The notes: generated by a model not told the origin, from the letters alone. Numbered from the stretch's first letter, positions 1 through 9,548 are shown. The stretch: 64,000 nucleotides of DNA from Flavobacterium soyae (GCF_021245985.1 NZ_JAJQXA010000003.1:248001-312000); one strand, 5' to 3'. Made by a program: numbers and translations.

Positions 1-1044
1 TGGAATGTATGGAAATTTGAAGTTAAAAATATCTCAGATGTGTGTTTTGGATTAAGCGATCATTATTTATGGGATGCGAGCAGCGTTGTGGTCGATAAAA
101 AAACAAATCGCCGTGCCAGTGTTCAGGCTGCTTATGATGTGAAAGGAACTGATTTTGTAAATTCAATTAAAAACAATCAATTTGCCTTAGATTGGTTTTC
201 AAATAACTGGCCGGGAGTTCCGTACCCATTTTCTAAAATGACAGCTTTTCAGGGCTTTGCAGATATGGAATACCCAATGATGTGTAACGATTCACAAATG
301 AATGACCCAAAATTTGCTCAATTAGTTCAGGATCACGAAGTAGCACACACGTATTTCCCTTTTTATATGGGAATTAATGAAACACGTTACGCTTTTATGG
401 ACGAAGGATGGGCAACAACTTTTGAATATTTAATTGGAATTGCTGAACATGGAAAAGAAGCAGCAGATAAATTCTATAAAGAATTTAGGGTTGAAGATTA
501 TATCAATGATAAATCAACAGAAGAAGATCAGCCCATAATTTCAATGTCTACACAAGTTTCGGGTCCGGGTTATGGAAATAACTCTTACGGAAAAGCTTCT
601 CTTTCTTATATAGCATTAAAAGATTTGCTTGGAGACGATTTATTCAAAAAATCACTGCATCATTATATGGATACCTGGAACGGGAAACACCCAATTCCTT
701 GGGATTATTTTAATTCAATGAATACAGGTTCAGGAAAAAACCTGAATTGGTTTTTCAATAACTGGTTCTTCACTAATAATTATATTGATCTTTCAGTAAA
801 AAGCGTAACAAAGAATACAGTCTCTGTAGAAAACGTTGGAGGTTTTGCAATTCCGTTTGATGTAAATGTGGTTTACACTGATGGTTTAAAAGAAAGCCTG
901 CATCAAACTCCTGCAATTTGGGAATCAAATCAAAAACTGGCTGCAATTACTTTAAATGGTAAAAAACAAGTTAAACAGATAACTGTTGATGGTGGTATTT
1001 TTATGGATTTTACACCGGCAAACAATACCTGGATAGCAAAATAA
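1..1044 (+). CDS. M1 family zinc metallopeptidase (aminopeptidase N-like), C-terminal part
   Basis: The frame is open from the first base of the window, so this is the 3' part of a gene that begins upstream; the GTG at 40 is not a credible start. The zinc site is complete: HEVAH near residue 112 followed 18 residues later by the third ligand Glu (FMDEGWA), the HEXXH-X18-E signature of M1 peptidases. The substrate-anchor segment upstream reads GFADMEYPMM, a Bacteroidota variant of the GxMEN motif. These enzymes remove N-terminal residues from peptides, usually in the periplasm or at the cell surface. A perfect terminator hairpin follows the stop. The family call is firm; the substrate is unknown. 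Confidence 0.93.
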   Translation, partial: WNVWKFEVKNISDVCFGLSDHYLWDASSVVVDKKTNRRASVQAAYDVKGTDFVNSIKNNQFALDWFSNNWPGVPYPFSKMTAFQGFADMEYPMMCNDSQMNDPKFAQLVQDHEVAHTYFPFYMGINETRYAFMDEGWATTFEYLIGIAEHGKEAADKFYKEFRVEDYINDKSTEEDQPIISMSTQVSGPGYGNNSYGKASLSYIALKDLLGDDLFKKSLHHYMDTWNGKHPIPWDYFNSMNTGSGKNLNWFFNNWFFTNNYIDLSVKSVTKNTVSVENVGGFAIPFDVNVVYTDGLKESLHQTPAIWESNQKLAAITLNGKKQVKQITVDGGIFMDFTPANNTWIAK

Positions 1045-1061
1045 TAAGCAATTAGTTGTAT

Positions 1062-1103
1062 AAAAAATCATCTTTCTCAATATTGAGAAAGATGATTTTT
1101 TGT
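1062..1103. terminator. Rho-independent terminator
   Basis: A perfect 19-bp inverted repeat (1062-1080 with 1083-1101) has a two-base centre, an A tract on the left and a T tract on the right. It can stop transcription of the M1 peptidase gene. The A/T symmetry would let it act in both directions. Confidence 0.85.
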
Positions 1104-1204
1104 TTAAAACATTAAGGAACTGACTATTGTGCTTTTTGTAGTTGTGAATTTCTCCTCTTTATAAATATATATAAACTTTAAGAAATTATTTCATTAATCT
1201 AGCT

Positions 1205-1212
1205 TATGTTTG
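1205..1212 (+). promoter_or_regulatory. Bacteroidota -7 box for the 1238 gene
   Basis: TATGTTTG matches the TAnnTTTG consensus 25 bases before the ATG at 1238. I see no clear TTG element at the -33 position, so it is a one-element match. Confidence 0.45.
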
Positions 1213-1237
1213 CAGTCAATTTAAAACCCCCATTTAA

Positions 1238-1852
1238 ATGAAAAATTATCTTAACCTAATTATTTTATTGCTATCTATTCATTGTATAGCTCAAGATGAT
1301 GCAAAAGCTAAATTTCAAAAAAATAAATATGAAATGGCTGTGTCCTGCTACAAAAAAGCAGATTTTAAAAATGCACTCGATTTATATTCTGTCGCGTCCA
1401 AAATTAGACCTGAAAATGATTTAGGGAAAGAATCTATTAAAAAAGTAGATACCTTAAAAAAAATTTTAAGAAAAGAAATCCTGGATGAAGCACTTGGAAT
1501 ATGGAAACTGATAGGTGATAAACCAGTTTGGTCTGTAAATACGGAAAGTGATTTAAAAAATGCATTAGTTGAAGAATCTATTGAAATAAATAATACTCAG
1601 ATTTTATTTTATGAGCAGGATAAAAAGACTTTAGCTAAGAAGCTTTTAAAAACTGAAAATTTGGTTTTCTACAATAAAGACGAGTCAGATTCTTTATTTT
1701 CAGCCATTATTTTATCTGACGGAACTGTCTGGAATTGGACGATAGATGAAAATGGCCGTACCCTGCATGTAATTAATATTGCGAAAAAAACCGAAAAAGG
1801 TGTTGAAAAAATAGAGACTAATAATCTGGAGCGATTCTATAGTAAAGGATAA
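1238..1852 (+). CDS. Secreted TPR-like hypothetical protein, paralogue A
   Basis: The 204-residue protein starts with a clear signal peptide (residues 1-18, ending IHCIAQ). A short helical repeat region follows (about 25-75, with ALDLYSVASKIRPEN like a TPR helix pair), then a C-terminal domain with WKLIGDKPVW and ILSDGTVWNW. It is closely similar along its whole length to the protein at 2654-3271, so the two are tandem paralogues with an ACT-domain gene between them. I do not recognise a named family and propose no function. Periplasmic location is inferred from the signal peptide. Confidence 0.75.
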   Translation: MKNYLNLIILLLSIHCIAQDDAKAKFQKNKYEMAVSCYKKADFKNALDLYSVASKIRPENDLGKESIKKVDTLKKILRKEILDEALGIWKLIGDKPVWSVNTESDLKNALVEESIEINNTQILFYEQDKKTLAKKLLKTENLVFYNKDESDSLFSAIILSDGTVWNWTIDENGRTLHVINIAKKTEKGVEKIETNNLERFYSKG

Positions 1853-2175
1853 AGAATTATAATAAGACCCAATTTCGATTTACTTTTTGATTATATTTAA
1901 TTGAAATTTAATCAGTTAGAAATATCATATATTATAACGTACAAACAATTTTCAGAAAGAGAATAGTCTTTTTTTGTTTTTAAGGTTATTGATAATTTAG
2001 GATTGCTCAAAAGAAAATCGAATTTTAGGTCTGAATTAAGATCAATTTGCGTTACCAATACCAATATAAAAGTGATAACTACGAGTCGGTTCCGTTGATT
2101 GCTGCTTATGATACATTCCGATTTATTTTTCGATTATTAAAATACTAAGAGGAAACTTTCAAAATAATAACGTAC
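1853..2175. other. Intergenic stretch without recognisable gene
   Basis: About 320 bases of AT-rich sequence. No open frame, hairpin terminator or good promoter stands out. The part around 2040-2100 has a more coding-like composition and could be a decayed gene fragment, but I cannot identify it. Confidence 0.4.
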
Positions 2176-2568
2176 ATGTCGGGAGAAAAAGATTTACAGA
2201 CATTGCTTAAAAGCATGAAACCAGAACATAATTCAGGAGATTATGTTTTTTGTAAAATCGAAAAATTAGATCCAATAAATCTAGACGATATTGTGATGTT
2301 CTTTAAAGAAAATGAGGCAGTTACAATAATTCTTAAAAAAGAAACAGCAGACAGCCTAAAGTTGGATTATGCCATTGTAATGTCCTGGATAACATTTTCT
2401 GTACATTCTTCGCTGGAAGCTGTTGGATTAACAGCCGCATTTTCAAAGGCACTTTCAGACAGTAATATAAGTTGTAATGTTGTTGCGGCATTTTATCACG
2501 ACCATATTTTTGTCAATAAAAAAGATGTTAAAAAAGCAATAGCGATTTTAAATTCATTCTCAAATTAA
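2176..2568 (+). CDS. ACT domain-containing protein
   Basis: A 130-residue cytoplasmic protein. Its opening (MSGEKDLQTLLKSMKPE) and layout match the two-ACT-fold proteins of the ACT_3/ACT_7 type found in many bacteria. The second half contains WITFSVHSSLEAVGL and ends in HDHIFV followed by KKDVKKAI, a typical closing segment of the ACT fold. Such domains bind amino acids or similar small ligands, but this subfamily has no settled role. It has no signal peptide, unlike both neighbours, so its position between two secreted paralogues is probably a chance insertion rather than a functional link. Confidence 0.8.
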   Translation: MSGEKDLQTLLKSMKPEHNSGDYVFCKIEKLDPINLDDIVMFFKENEAVTIILKKETADSLKLDYAIVMSWITFSVHSSLEAVGLTAAFSKALSDSNISCNVVAAFYHDHIFVNKKDVKKAIAILNSFSN

Positions 2569-2653
2569 AAATATTATCAGATTAAACTTATTTTTATTTT
2601 ATTTTGTAAGAAAAATATTCTAATATTGCAAAATAAAAATAAAGTTTAAATAG

Positions 2654-3271
2654 ATGAAAAATTATCTGATCCTTATCATTTTGCTTTTTTCAGTTAAAAG
2701 TATAGCACAAAATGCCTCAAAGGAGACATTTCAGAAGAATAAATACGAATTGGCTCTTTCTTATTTAAAGAAATCAGAGTATGTAAAAGCTCTTGATTTG
2801 TTTTCGCTTGCGTCGAAAATTAAACCGGAAAACAAAATTGGACAGGAATCATTAAGAGAGATAGATACCTTAAAAGAAATTCTAAGAAAAGATGTTTTAG
2901 AAAAAATAAGCGGAACCTGGTTAGTTACGGGCGATAAACCAATTTGGACTGTTAAAACCAGCGAAAATTTTAATAACCAAAAAGTTGATAAATTAGTAGA
3001 AGTAGCACAGGATAAAATTTTGTTTTATGAGCAGGATCGTGCTTCAAAAGTAAAAAAACTAATCAAAACAGAAGATTTACTTTACTTTAATACAGACAGA
3101 GCTGATTCTTTATATTCTGCTTTTATTTTATCAGACGGCAGGGTTTGGGATTGTATTTTTGATGAAGATATAAGAGTAATGCGTGCCATTAATATAGCAA
3201 AACATGGAAAAAAAGGTATTCAAAAAATAACCGAAAATAATCCAGAAGTTTATTTTGTAAGAATGAAGTAA
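2654..3271 (+). CDS. Secreted TPR-like hypothetical protein, paralogue B
   Basis: The 205-residue protein has a signal peptide (MKNYLILIILLFSVKSIAQ) and the same layout as the 1238-1852 product: a short helical repeat, a WLVTGDKPIW segment and a FILSDGRVWD segment near the C terminus. A -7-like element (TAATATTG, 2621-2628) lies about 25 bases before the ATG. The gene ends at a hairpin shared with the convergent beta-barrel gene. Function unknown; the pair probably arose by local duplication. Confidence 0.75.
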   Translation: MKNYLILIILLFSVKSIAQNASKETFQKNKYELALSYLKKSEYVKALDLFSLASKIKPENKIGQESLREIDTLKEILRKDVLEKISGTWLVTGDKPIWTVKTSENFNNQKVDKLVEVAQDKILFYEQDRASKVKKLIKTEDLLYFNTDRADSLYSAFILSDGRVWDCIFDEDIRVMRAINIAKHGKKGIQKITENNPEVYFVRMK

Positions 3272-3290
3272 TGTTGCAAATAAATATAAC

Positions 3291-3323
3291 AAAAAAGGGA
3301 ATCTGTTTAAGATTCCCTTTTTT
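3291..3323. terminator. Bidirectional terminator
   Basis: A perfect 14-bp stem (3291-3304 with 3310-3323) with a 5-base loop and A/T tails lies between two convergent genes. It overlaps the stop codon of the gene on the minus strand. Confidence 0.85.
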
Positions 3324-3889
3324 TATAAAAATTTAAAGCCAAGTGAAAGACTGGAAGTTCCTGTTTTTAAATCTTGATCAGAAGAAGGATCCAGATCTGT
3401 AATACCGGCAATATATCTATAATCTAAAGTCAGCCTCCATAAATCGATACCAACCCCACCTAGTAAACTATGGTTGTTTTTTGCAATTTCAACATAATTT
3501 AAAGTATTACTCGTCTTAGTATTTGAATAATTTTTCCAGTTATATCCTGCAAATACACGAATATTACCAAGTTTTCCTAAAGGAATTACTTTAAACCCCG
3601 CTATTAATGTTGCATCTGTTCCTGATAATTCATAATCAGTTTTTTCAGTTTCTGTTTGGGCAATACTAAATTCTGATTTTGTATATCCAAACTCACCTTG
3701 CGCATAAAACATTAATAGATTTACTCTTGCGAATCCAGCGAAGCCAACTCCGGTACCGCTGCTTTTTGAGCTGAAATCATTTGTGATAGGAGAGGTAAAG
3801 TTGTAAGAAACCTGCGGGCCAATTTGTATTAATTGTGCAAAGCTGTTTGCACTAATAGATAGTAATACTGCTAAGATTAATTTTTTCAT
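3323..3889 (-). CDS. Outer membrane beta-barrel protein
   Basis: The 188-residue protein has a signal peptide (residues 1-18, ending ANSFAQ). Alternating amphipathic strands rich in Gly, Tyr and Phe follow, and it ends in SLSLGFKFL with a terminal aromatic-aliphatic pair typical of proteins inserted by the BAM machinery. This is the small OmpA/OmpW-like beta-barrel class common in Flavobacteria. It is monocistronic and convergent with the secreted paralogue to its left. No specific substrate can be inferred. Confidence 0.82.
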   Translation of the reverse strand: MKKLILAVLLSISANSFAQLIQIGPQVSYNFTSPITNDFSSKSSGTGVGFAGFARVNLLMFYAQGEFGYTKSEFSIAQTETEKTDYELSGTDATLIAGFKVIPLGKLGNIRVFAGYNWKNYSNTKTSNTLNYVEIAKNNHSLLGGVGIDLWRLTLDYRYIAGITDLDPSSDQDLKTGTSSLSLGFKFL

Positions 3890-4062
3890 ATTTATTTTTT
3901 CTAATTTTAAATGTAAATATAATCTTATATTATTAAAAAAGAAAGGTAAATCTTACTATTGTTAAATTAAATCAATTAAGAAAATCTGTTGATTAACTTA
4001 GTCTGTTTTGTGTATAAATTGCCATTATTCTATTTTTGATTAAAAAAAGAAAATAAATATAC

Positions 4063-4473
4063 ATGAATATAAAGAGAATTGAAGCCTCAGAAACCTGGCA
4101 GATCAGACATGAAGTAATGTGGCCGGATCAGCCTTTTGATTTTGTACAATTAGAAACAGATAATTCAGGATTTCATTTTGGAGTTTTTGAAGATCATAAA
4201 TTAGTTTCTATAATTTCCTGTTTTATTGAAGGCAGAGAAATGCAGTTTCGAAAACTAGCAACTTTAACAGAATATCAGGGAAAAGGAATCGCTTCTCATC
4301 TTTTAGAATATATTTTACAATTTGCAGAAGAAAGAGATTTGGAAAAAGTATGGTGTAATGCCAGAACGAATAAAAGGTCTTTTTATGAAAAATTTGGAAT
4401 GAAAGATACTTATAAAACTTTTACCAAAGCCGGGCAGGAATTTACCGTTATGGAAATCAATTTCTCAAAATAG
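4063..4473 (+). CDS. GNAT family N-acetyltransferase
   Basis: A 136-residue single-domain protein. The acetyl-CoA pyrophosphate-binding loop is intact (LATLTEYQGKGIASHLLEYI, a Q-x-x-G-x-A type motif A), and motif B follows (NARTNKRSFYEKFGMK). These enzymes transfer an acetyl group from acetyl-CoA to an amine of a small molecule or protein. The gene stands alone, so the acceptor cannot be inferred. Confidence 0.88.
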   Translation: MNIKRIEASETWQIRHEVMWPDQPFDFVQLETDNSGFHFGVFEDHKLVSIISCFIEGREMQFRKLATLTEYQGKGIASHLLEYILQFAEERDLEKVWCNARTNKRSFYEKFGMKDTYKTFTKAGQEFTVMEINFSK

Positions 4474-4644
4474 ATCCCCGTATTCTTCTAAATAATTTAA
4501 CTTTAAGATGTTTATTGTCTTAAAATACTTTAAAAAAAATCGTTTTTGAATGTAATTTTAATGTAATAAAAAAATGAAAACGTTTTCGTTTTATATAACT
4601 GTTAAACCTTGTTAAAAATTCTTTTTTTGTTTTGATAGTTTTAC

Positions 4645-4652
4645 TACTTTCG
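4645..4652 (+). promoter_or_regulatory. -7-like box placed very close to the 4660 start codon
   Basis: TACTTTCG differs from TAnnTTTG at one position and ends seven bases before the ATG at 4660. Transcription from it would begin at or next to the start codon, giving an almost leaderless mRNA. Confidence 0.4.
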
Positions 4653-4659
4653 CACCCAA

Positions 4660-5028
4660 ATGAGAAAGTTAATAGTATTTTTAGTATTCATGAATTTGCT
4701 TCTGCTGGGCGGAGGCCAATATCTTAATGCCAGTACTTTTTCTCATCATCATAATCTTTCGCAGAAACATAGAGTTAAATTTACGAGCCAGGATCGTGGA
4801 ACTTCTATAATTGAAGATGCCGATGTTGATCTTGAAGAAGATCTTCCGGGAAATGATGATTTACTTACGAATAAGTTTTTTGCAGTTTCGTACAGTTTGG
4901 TAGACACTTTGTATCTGGCACTTTCAGATCAGTCTGCAGCGAATGATTCCAATCGTTTTAAAATTTCTACGCCTTTCTTAGGGCATTCAAATCCTATCTA
5001 CATTACGCAGCGCGTATTAAGAATTTGA
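4660..5028 (+). CDS. Small secreted hypothetical protein upstream of the RND operon
   Basis: The 122-residue protein has a hydrophobic N terminus (about residues 4-20) that should act as a signal peptide. A His-rich patch (FSHHHNLSQKH), an acidic stretch (DADVDLEEDLPGNDD) and no Cys follow. I do not recognise the family. It lies 170 bases before the membrane-fusion gene of the RND efflux operon in the same orientation, so a linked role is possible but unproven. Confidence 0.65.
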   Translation: MRKLIVFLVFMNLLLLGGGQYLNASTFSHHHNLSQKHRVKFTSQDRGTSIIEDADVDLEEDLPGNDDLLTNKFFAVSYSLVDTLYLALSDQSAANDSNRFKISTPFLGHSNPIYITQRVLRI

Positions 5029-5200
5029 TTTTACAATATACATCGGTTACCTAAGTCGTGATCTGCATATCTCGTTGATGTATATTTTTTTACTTCTGCT
5101 TATATGAAAATTAAGTTCTGACTCAGGCTGGCTGATGCATTTTATCATTTAAAGAAATCATTATTCCAAGCATTCAATCGCTTAATTTCCAAACTAAATC

Positions 5201-6283
5201 ATGAAAAGAATTATCTTGTTCACAGGCTTTATGGCCTTAGTGTGCTTAACTAGCTGTACATCTAAAAAAGAAGAGAAAGAAGAAGCAGAAAAATTCACTG
5301 TTACAAACCCGGTTAGAATTGACACTTCATTTACTAAACAATATGTTTCGCAGATTAAATCTGTTCGAAATATTGAAATCCGCGCCCAGGAAAAAGGGTT
5401 TTTGCAAAATATTTATGTTGACGAAGGACAGTTTGTAAAAAAAGGACAGCTGTTGTTTAAAATTATGCCAAACATGTATCAGGCTGAATTGCTTAAAGCA
5501 CAGTCTGAACAAAAATCAGTAGAAATTGAATTACAAAATTCAAAATTACTGGCAGATAAAAATATCGTTTCTAAAAACGAATTAAGCGTAGCTCAGGCAA
5601 AACTGCAATCTGCAAAAGCAGAAGTTGCACTGGCAAAACTTCATTTATCATTCACAGAAATCAGAGCTCCTTTTGACGGAACAATCGACAGGATTCCTCT
5701 AAAATTAGGAAGTCTTATCGATGAAGGCGAATTATTGACAAGTCTTTCAGACAACAGTCAGATGTTTGCTTATTTCAATGTTTCAGAGCCAGAATATCTA
5801 CAATACCAAACAGATGTAAAAGATCGCGCAGACAATAAGGTAAGCTTAGTTCTAGCCAACGGAGATACTTTTAAAGAAAAAGGAAACGTAGAAGTTATCG
5901 AAAGTGAATTTGACAATGAAACAGGAAATATTGCTTTTAGAGCAAGATTCCCAAATTCGGCAAAACTGCTTAGAAATGGAGAAACAGGACAAGTTCAAAT
6001 GTTGGTTCCTCTTAAAAATGCCATCGTAATTCCACAAAAAGCGACTTACGAAATTCAGGATAAAAAATATGTTTTTATAGTTGATAAAAATGATAAGGTA
6101 AGCTCAAAAGAAATCACTATTACAGGCGAAATTCCTGATTTGTATGTGATTAAAAGCGGACTTAATGAAAATGATAAAATCTTACTTGAAGGTGTTCAGA
6201 AAGTAAAAGAAAATGACAAAATCAAATACGAATTTGAATCTCCTAAAAAGATAATTAATAACCTGCGCTTAAAAGCAGAGTAA
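5201..6283 (+). CDS. RND efflux periplasmic adaptor (membrane fusion) lipoprotein
   Basis: The 360-residue protein is of the AcrA/MexA class. The lipobox LTSC puts the modified Cys at residue 19. The biotinyl-lipoyl halves are visible (GFLQNIYVDEGQFVKKGQLLF, then FTEIRAPFDGTIDR), separated by a coiled-coil hairpin of about residues 95-145. It would bridge the inner-membrane pump at 6381 and the outer membrane channel at 9541. The next gene is 97 bases away, across a strong hairpin. Confidence 0.93.
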   Translation: MKRIILFTGFMALVCLTSCTSKKEEKEEAEKFTVTNPVRIDTSFTKQYVSQIKSVRNIEIRAQEKGFLQNIYVDEGQFVKKGQLLFKIMPNMYQAELLKAQSEQKSVEIELQNSKLLADKNIVSKNELSVAQAKLQSAKAEVALAKLHLSFTEIRAPFDGTIDRIPLKLGSLIDEGELLTSLSDNSQMFAYFNVSEPEYLQYQTDVKDRADNKVSLVLANGDTFKEKGNVEVIESEFDNETGNIAFRARFPNSAKLLRNGETGQVQMLVPLKNAIVIPQKATYEIQDKKYVFIVDKNDKVSSKEITITGEIPDLYVIKSGLNENDKILLEGVQKVKENDKIKYEFESPKKIINNLRLKAE

Positions 6284-6299
6284 GTTTTTTGTTTTAATT

Positions 6300-6335
6300 G
6301 TTTCAGGTTTCAAGTTTTATGCTGAAACCTGAAAC
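6300..6335 (+). other. Intercistronic hairpin between adaptor and pump genes
   Basis: A perfect 13-bp stem (6300-6312 with 6323-6335) is followed by ACTTTTTAAA. It may be a partial terminator or an mRNA processing or stability element setting the ratio of adaptor to pump. The tail is too weak for a confident terminator call. Confidence 0.5.
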
Positions 6336-6380
6336 ACTTTTTAAACTTCAAATAGGTTTAATCATTAAAAAAATATAAAA

Positions 6381-9300
6381 ATGTTTAATAAATTTATTCA
6401 AAGACCCGTATTGTCGATAGTTATATCGTTGATTATTGTCTTTTTAGGGGTATTGTCGGTGTTGAATTTACCCATTACCCAATTCCCTACAATCTCACCG
6501 CCAATGGTGAATGTTACTGCCGATTATCCGGGATCTAACGGTGAGTTAATGATCAAGTCGGTTGTTATTCCTTTAGAAAGAGCCTTAAATGGAGTTCCGG
6601 GAATGAAATACATGACTTCTGATGCCGGAAATGATGGTGAAGCTAATATAAAAGTAGTGTTTAACTTAGGAACAGATCCTAATCAGGCTGCAATTAATGT
6701 TCAAAACCGTGTTGCTTCAGTTACGAACAAATTACCTCCATTAGTAATTAGAGAGGGTATTAAAATTACCCGAGAAGTGCCGAGTATGCTGATGTACGTG
6801 AACCTTTACAGTACAGATAAAAATACCGACATGAAGTTCTTGTACAACTATGCTGATATCAACGTGCTTTCAGAATTGAAAAGGGTAAATGGTATTGGAT
6901 CCGGAGATATCTTGGGAACACGTGAATATGCAATGCGTATCTGGTTGAAACCAGATCGTATGCTGGCTTATAAAATTTCTGCAGATGAGGTAATGGAAGC
7001 ATTATCCAGTCAGAGTTTGGAGGCTTCTCCGGGTAAAACAGGAGAAAGTTCCGGTAAACGTTCTCAGGCATTTGAATATGTATTGAAATATTCGGGCCGT
7101 TTTACAACAAAAGAACAATACGAGAACATTGTGGTAAAAGCAAATCCAAACGGGGAGCTTTTGAGATTGAAAGATGTTGCTAAAGTTGAATTTGGAAGCT
7201 CGATGTACGATATCTATTCTAATTTGAATGGAAGACCATCTGCCGCTATTGTATTGAAACAATCTTTTGGAAGTAACGCAAATCAGGTTATTGAAGAAGT
7301 AAAGGCTAAATTGGAAAAAATCAAACAGAGATTTCCTAAAGGAATGGATTATGAAATCTCGTATGACGTTTCTAAATTCCTTGATGCTTCTATCGAAAAA
7401 GTAATCCATACTCTTGTTGAAGCTTTTATTCTGGTAGGTCTGGTAGTTTTCCTTTTCTTAGGAGACTGGCGCTCTACGGTTATTCCCGCAATTGCCGTAC
7501 CGGTATCATTGGTAGGAACTTTTGTGTTTATGACATTCTTTGATATATCATTGAACTTGATTACGTTATTTGCTTTGGTTTTGGCAATTGGGGTCGTCGT
7601 CGATGATGCAATTGTGGTAATTGAAGCCGTTCACGCCAAGATGGAAGAAGAACATCTCTCGCCATTTAAAGCGACTAAAAAAGCAATGCACGAGATTGCA
7701 GGAGCAATTGTTGCGATTACATTCTTAATGGCTGCGGTATTTATTCCTGTTGCATTTATGTCAGGTCCTGTTGGAGTATTTTACAGACAGTTCTCGGTTA
7801 CTATGGCAACAGCTATTATCCTTTCGGGTATTGTGGCTTTGACTTTAACACCGGCGCTTTGTGCGATGATGTTAAAAAATAATCACGGTAAACCTAAAAA
7901 GAAAACACCTGTAAACATATTCATTGATGGTTTTAACAATAAGTTTAACCTCGCACAAGGTAAATACCAAAATGCATTAGGTAAAATAGTAAACAGAAGA
8001 GGAGTTACAATTGTTGCACTTCTGGGTTTCTGTGCCGGAACATGGTTAATAAGCAGTTCTGTTCCTTCAGGATTTATTCCTAATGAGGATCAGGGAATGT
8101 TTTATGCCGTAATTCAGACACCTCCGGGTTCATCTTTAGAAAGAACTAATAATATTGCAGAAAGAGTTCAAAAAATTGCTGAAGATATTGATGGAGTGAA
8201 ATCAGTTTCTTCGTTAGCAGGTTATGAGATTCTGTCTGAAGGTACAGGAGCAAACTCAGGAACTTGTTTGGTTAACCTTAAAGACTGGAGTGACAGAAAA
8301 GAATCTGTTGTTGAGATTATGCATGAAATGGAGGAAAAATGTAAAGATATTACTGGAGCTAATATCGAATTTTTCCAACCGCCTGCTGTACCGGGATACG
8401 GTGCTGCCGGAGGATTTGAACTTCGTTTGTTAGATAAAACCGGTTCTGTAGATTATAAGAGAATGGAACAGGTAAATAACGACTTTGTTGCTGAATTGAA
8501 CAAACAGCCGGAATTATCAAACGTATTTAGTTTTTACAGTTCTAGTTTTCCTCAATACATGATGAAAGTCGACAATGACCTAGCACAGCAAAAAGGTGTT
8601 TCTATCGAAAATGCCATGAATACTTTGTCAACTCTTGTGGGAAGTAACTATGAAATCAGTTTCATTAAATTCGGAATCAATTATAAAGTAATTGTTCAGG
8701 CTTCACCAGAATATCGTGCTCTGCCTGAAGACATTTTAAAATTGTACGTGAAAAACAATCGTGATGAAATGGTACCTTTTTCTGCTTTTATGAAATTAGA
8801 AAAAGTGTATGGTCTTTCGGAAATTACACGTCATAATATGTATACTTCTACACAGATTAGTGGTTCTCCGGCTCAGGGTTATAGTTCTGGTACGGCGATT
8901 AAAGTAATTCAGAAAGTGGCTGCCGAAAAATTGCCGAGAGGATATGACATTGACTGGGCAGGTATCTCTGCCGATGAGGTTGCTCAGGGTAATCAGGCTA
9001 TTTGGGTGTTCTTAATTTGTTTAGGATTCGTTTATTTAGTTTTAGCAGCCCAGTATGAAAGTTTTATTCTGCCATTATCCGTAATTCTTTCTTTACCAGC
9101 GGGTATTTTTGGAGCTTTCCTTTTATTGAAATTAACAGGATTAGAGAATAATATTTATGCTCAGGTTGCCATGGTAATGCTTATTGGTTTATTGGGTAAA
9201 AATGCTGTATTGATTGTTGAGTTTGCGATACAAAGACATGCGGCAGGATTATCAGTATTACAATCAGCAATGGAAGGTGCAAAAGCAAGATTCCGTCCTA

Positions 9301-9548
9301 TTTTGATGACCTCATTTGCTTTTATTGCGGGACTATTACCGCTTGCATTTGCAACTGGCCCGGGTAAAATTGGTAACAGAACCATTGGAACTGCTGCTGC
9401 AGGAGGTATGCTTATAGGAACTATTTGCGGAGTATTTGTGATTCCGGGCTTGTATTACATATTTGCCAAAATTGCCGAGAAACACAAACTGGTAAAACAT
9501 GAAGAAGAGAATCCATTAACAGAAGAAATTGATAACAATCATGTATAA
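6381..9548 (+). CDS. RND family efflux pump, inner-membrane permease (HAE1 type)
   Basis: At 1055 residues it has the full length of the AcrB family. The N-terminal FNKFIQRPVLSIVISLIIV segment is TM1. TM4 carries the proton-relay double Asp (VVVDDAIVVIEAVHAKMEEE), and there is a second repeat of TM helices after about residue 870. Large periplasmic porter loops contain GYGAAGGFELRLLD. It uses the proton gradient to expel hydrophobic or amphipathic compounds through the channel encoded next. No dedicated regulator gene adjoins the operon. Confidence 0.95.
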   Translation: MFNKFIQRPVLSIVISLIIVFLGVLSVLNLPITQFPTISPPMVNVTADYPGSNGELMIKSVVIPLERALNGVPGMKYMTSDAGNDGEANIKVVFNLGTDPNQAAINVQNRVASVTNKLPPLVIREGIKITREVPSMLMYVNLYSTDKNTDMKFLYNYADINVLSELKRVNGIGSGDILGTREYAMRIWLKPDRMLAYKISADEVMEALSSQSLEASPGKTGESSGKRSQAFEYVLKYSGRFTTKEQYENIVVKANPNGELLRLKDVAKVEFGSSMYDIYSNLNGRPSAAIVLKQSFGSNANQVIEEVKAKLEKIKQRFPKGMDYEISYDVSKFLDASIEKVIHTLVEAFILVGLVVFLFLGDWRSTVIPAIAVPVSLVGTFVFMTFFDISLNLITLFALVLAIGVVVDDAIVVIEAVHAKMEEEHLSPFKATKKAMHEIAGAIVAITFLMAAVFIPVAFMSGPVGVFYRQFSVTMATAIILSGIVALTLTPALCAMMLKNNHGKPKKKTPVNIFIDGFNNKFNLAQGKYQNALGKIVNRRGVTIVALLGFCAGTWLISSSVPSGFIPNEDQGMFYAVIQTPPGSSLERTNNIAERVQKIAEDIDGVKSVSSLAGYEILSEGTGANSGTCLVNLKDWSDRKESVVEIMHEMEEKCKDITGANIEFFQPPAVPGYGAAGGFELRLLDKTGSVDYKRMEQVNNDFVAELNKQPELSNVFSFYSSSFPQYMMKVDNDLAQQKGVSIENAMNTLSTLVGSNYEISFIKFGINYKVIVQASPEYRALPEDILKLYVKNNRDEMVPFSAFMKLEKVYGLSEITRHNMYTSTQISGSPAQGYSSGTAIKVIQKVAAEKLPRGYDIDWAGISADEVAQGNQAIWVFLICLGFVYLVLAAQYESFILPLSVILSLPAGIFGAFLLLKLTGLENNIYAQVAMVMLIGLLGKNAVLIVEFAIQRHAAGLSVLQSAMEGAKARFRPILMTSFAFIAGLLPLAFATGPGKIGNRTIGTAAAGGMLIGTICGVFVIPGLYYIFAKIAEKHKLVKHEEENPLTEEIDNNHV

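Noticed and set aside
7002..7409. 135-residue open frame on the minus strand
   Set aside because: It lies wholly inside the RND pump gene on the opposite strand, and its residue composition is not protein-like.
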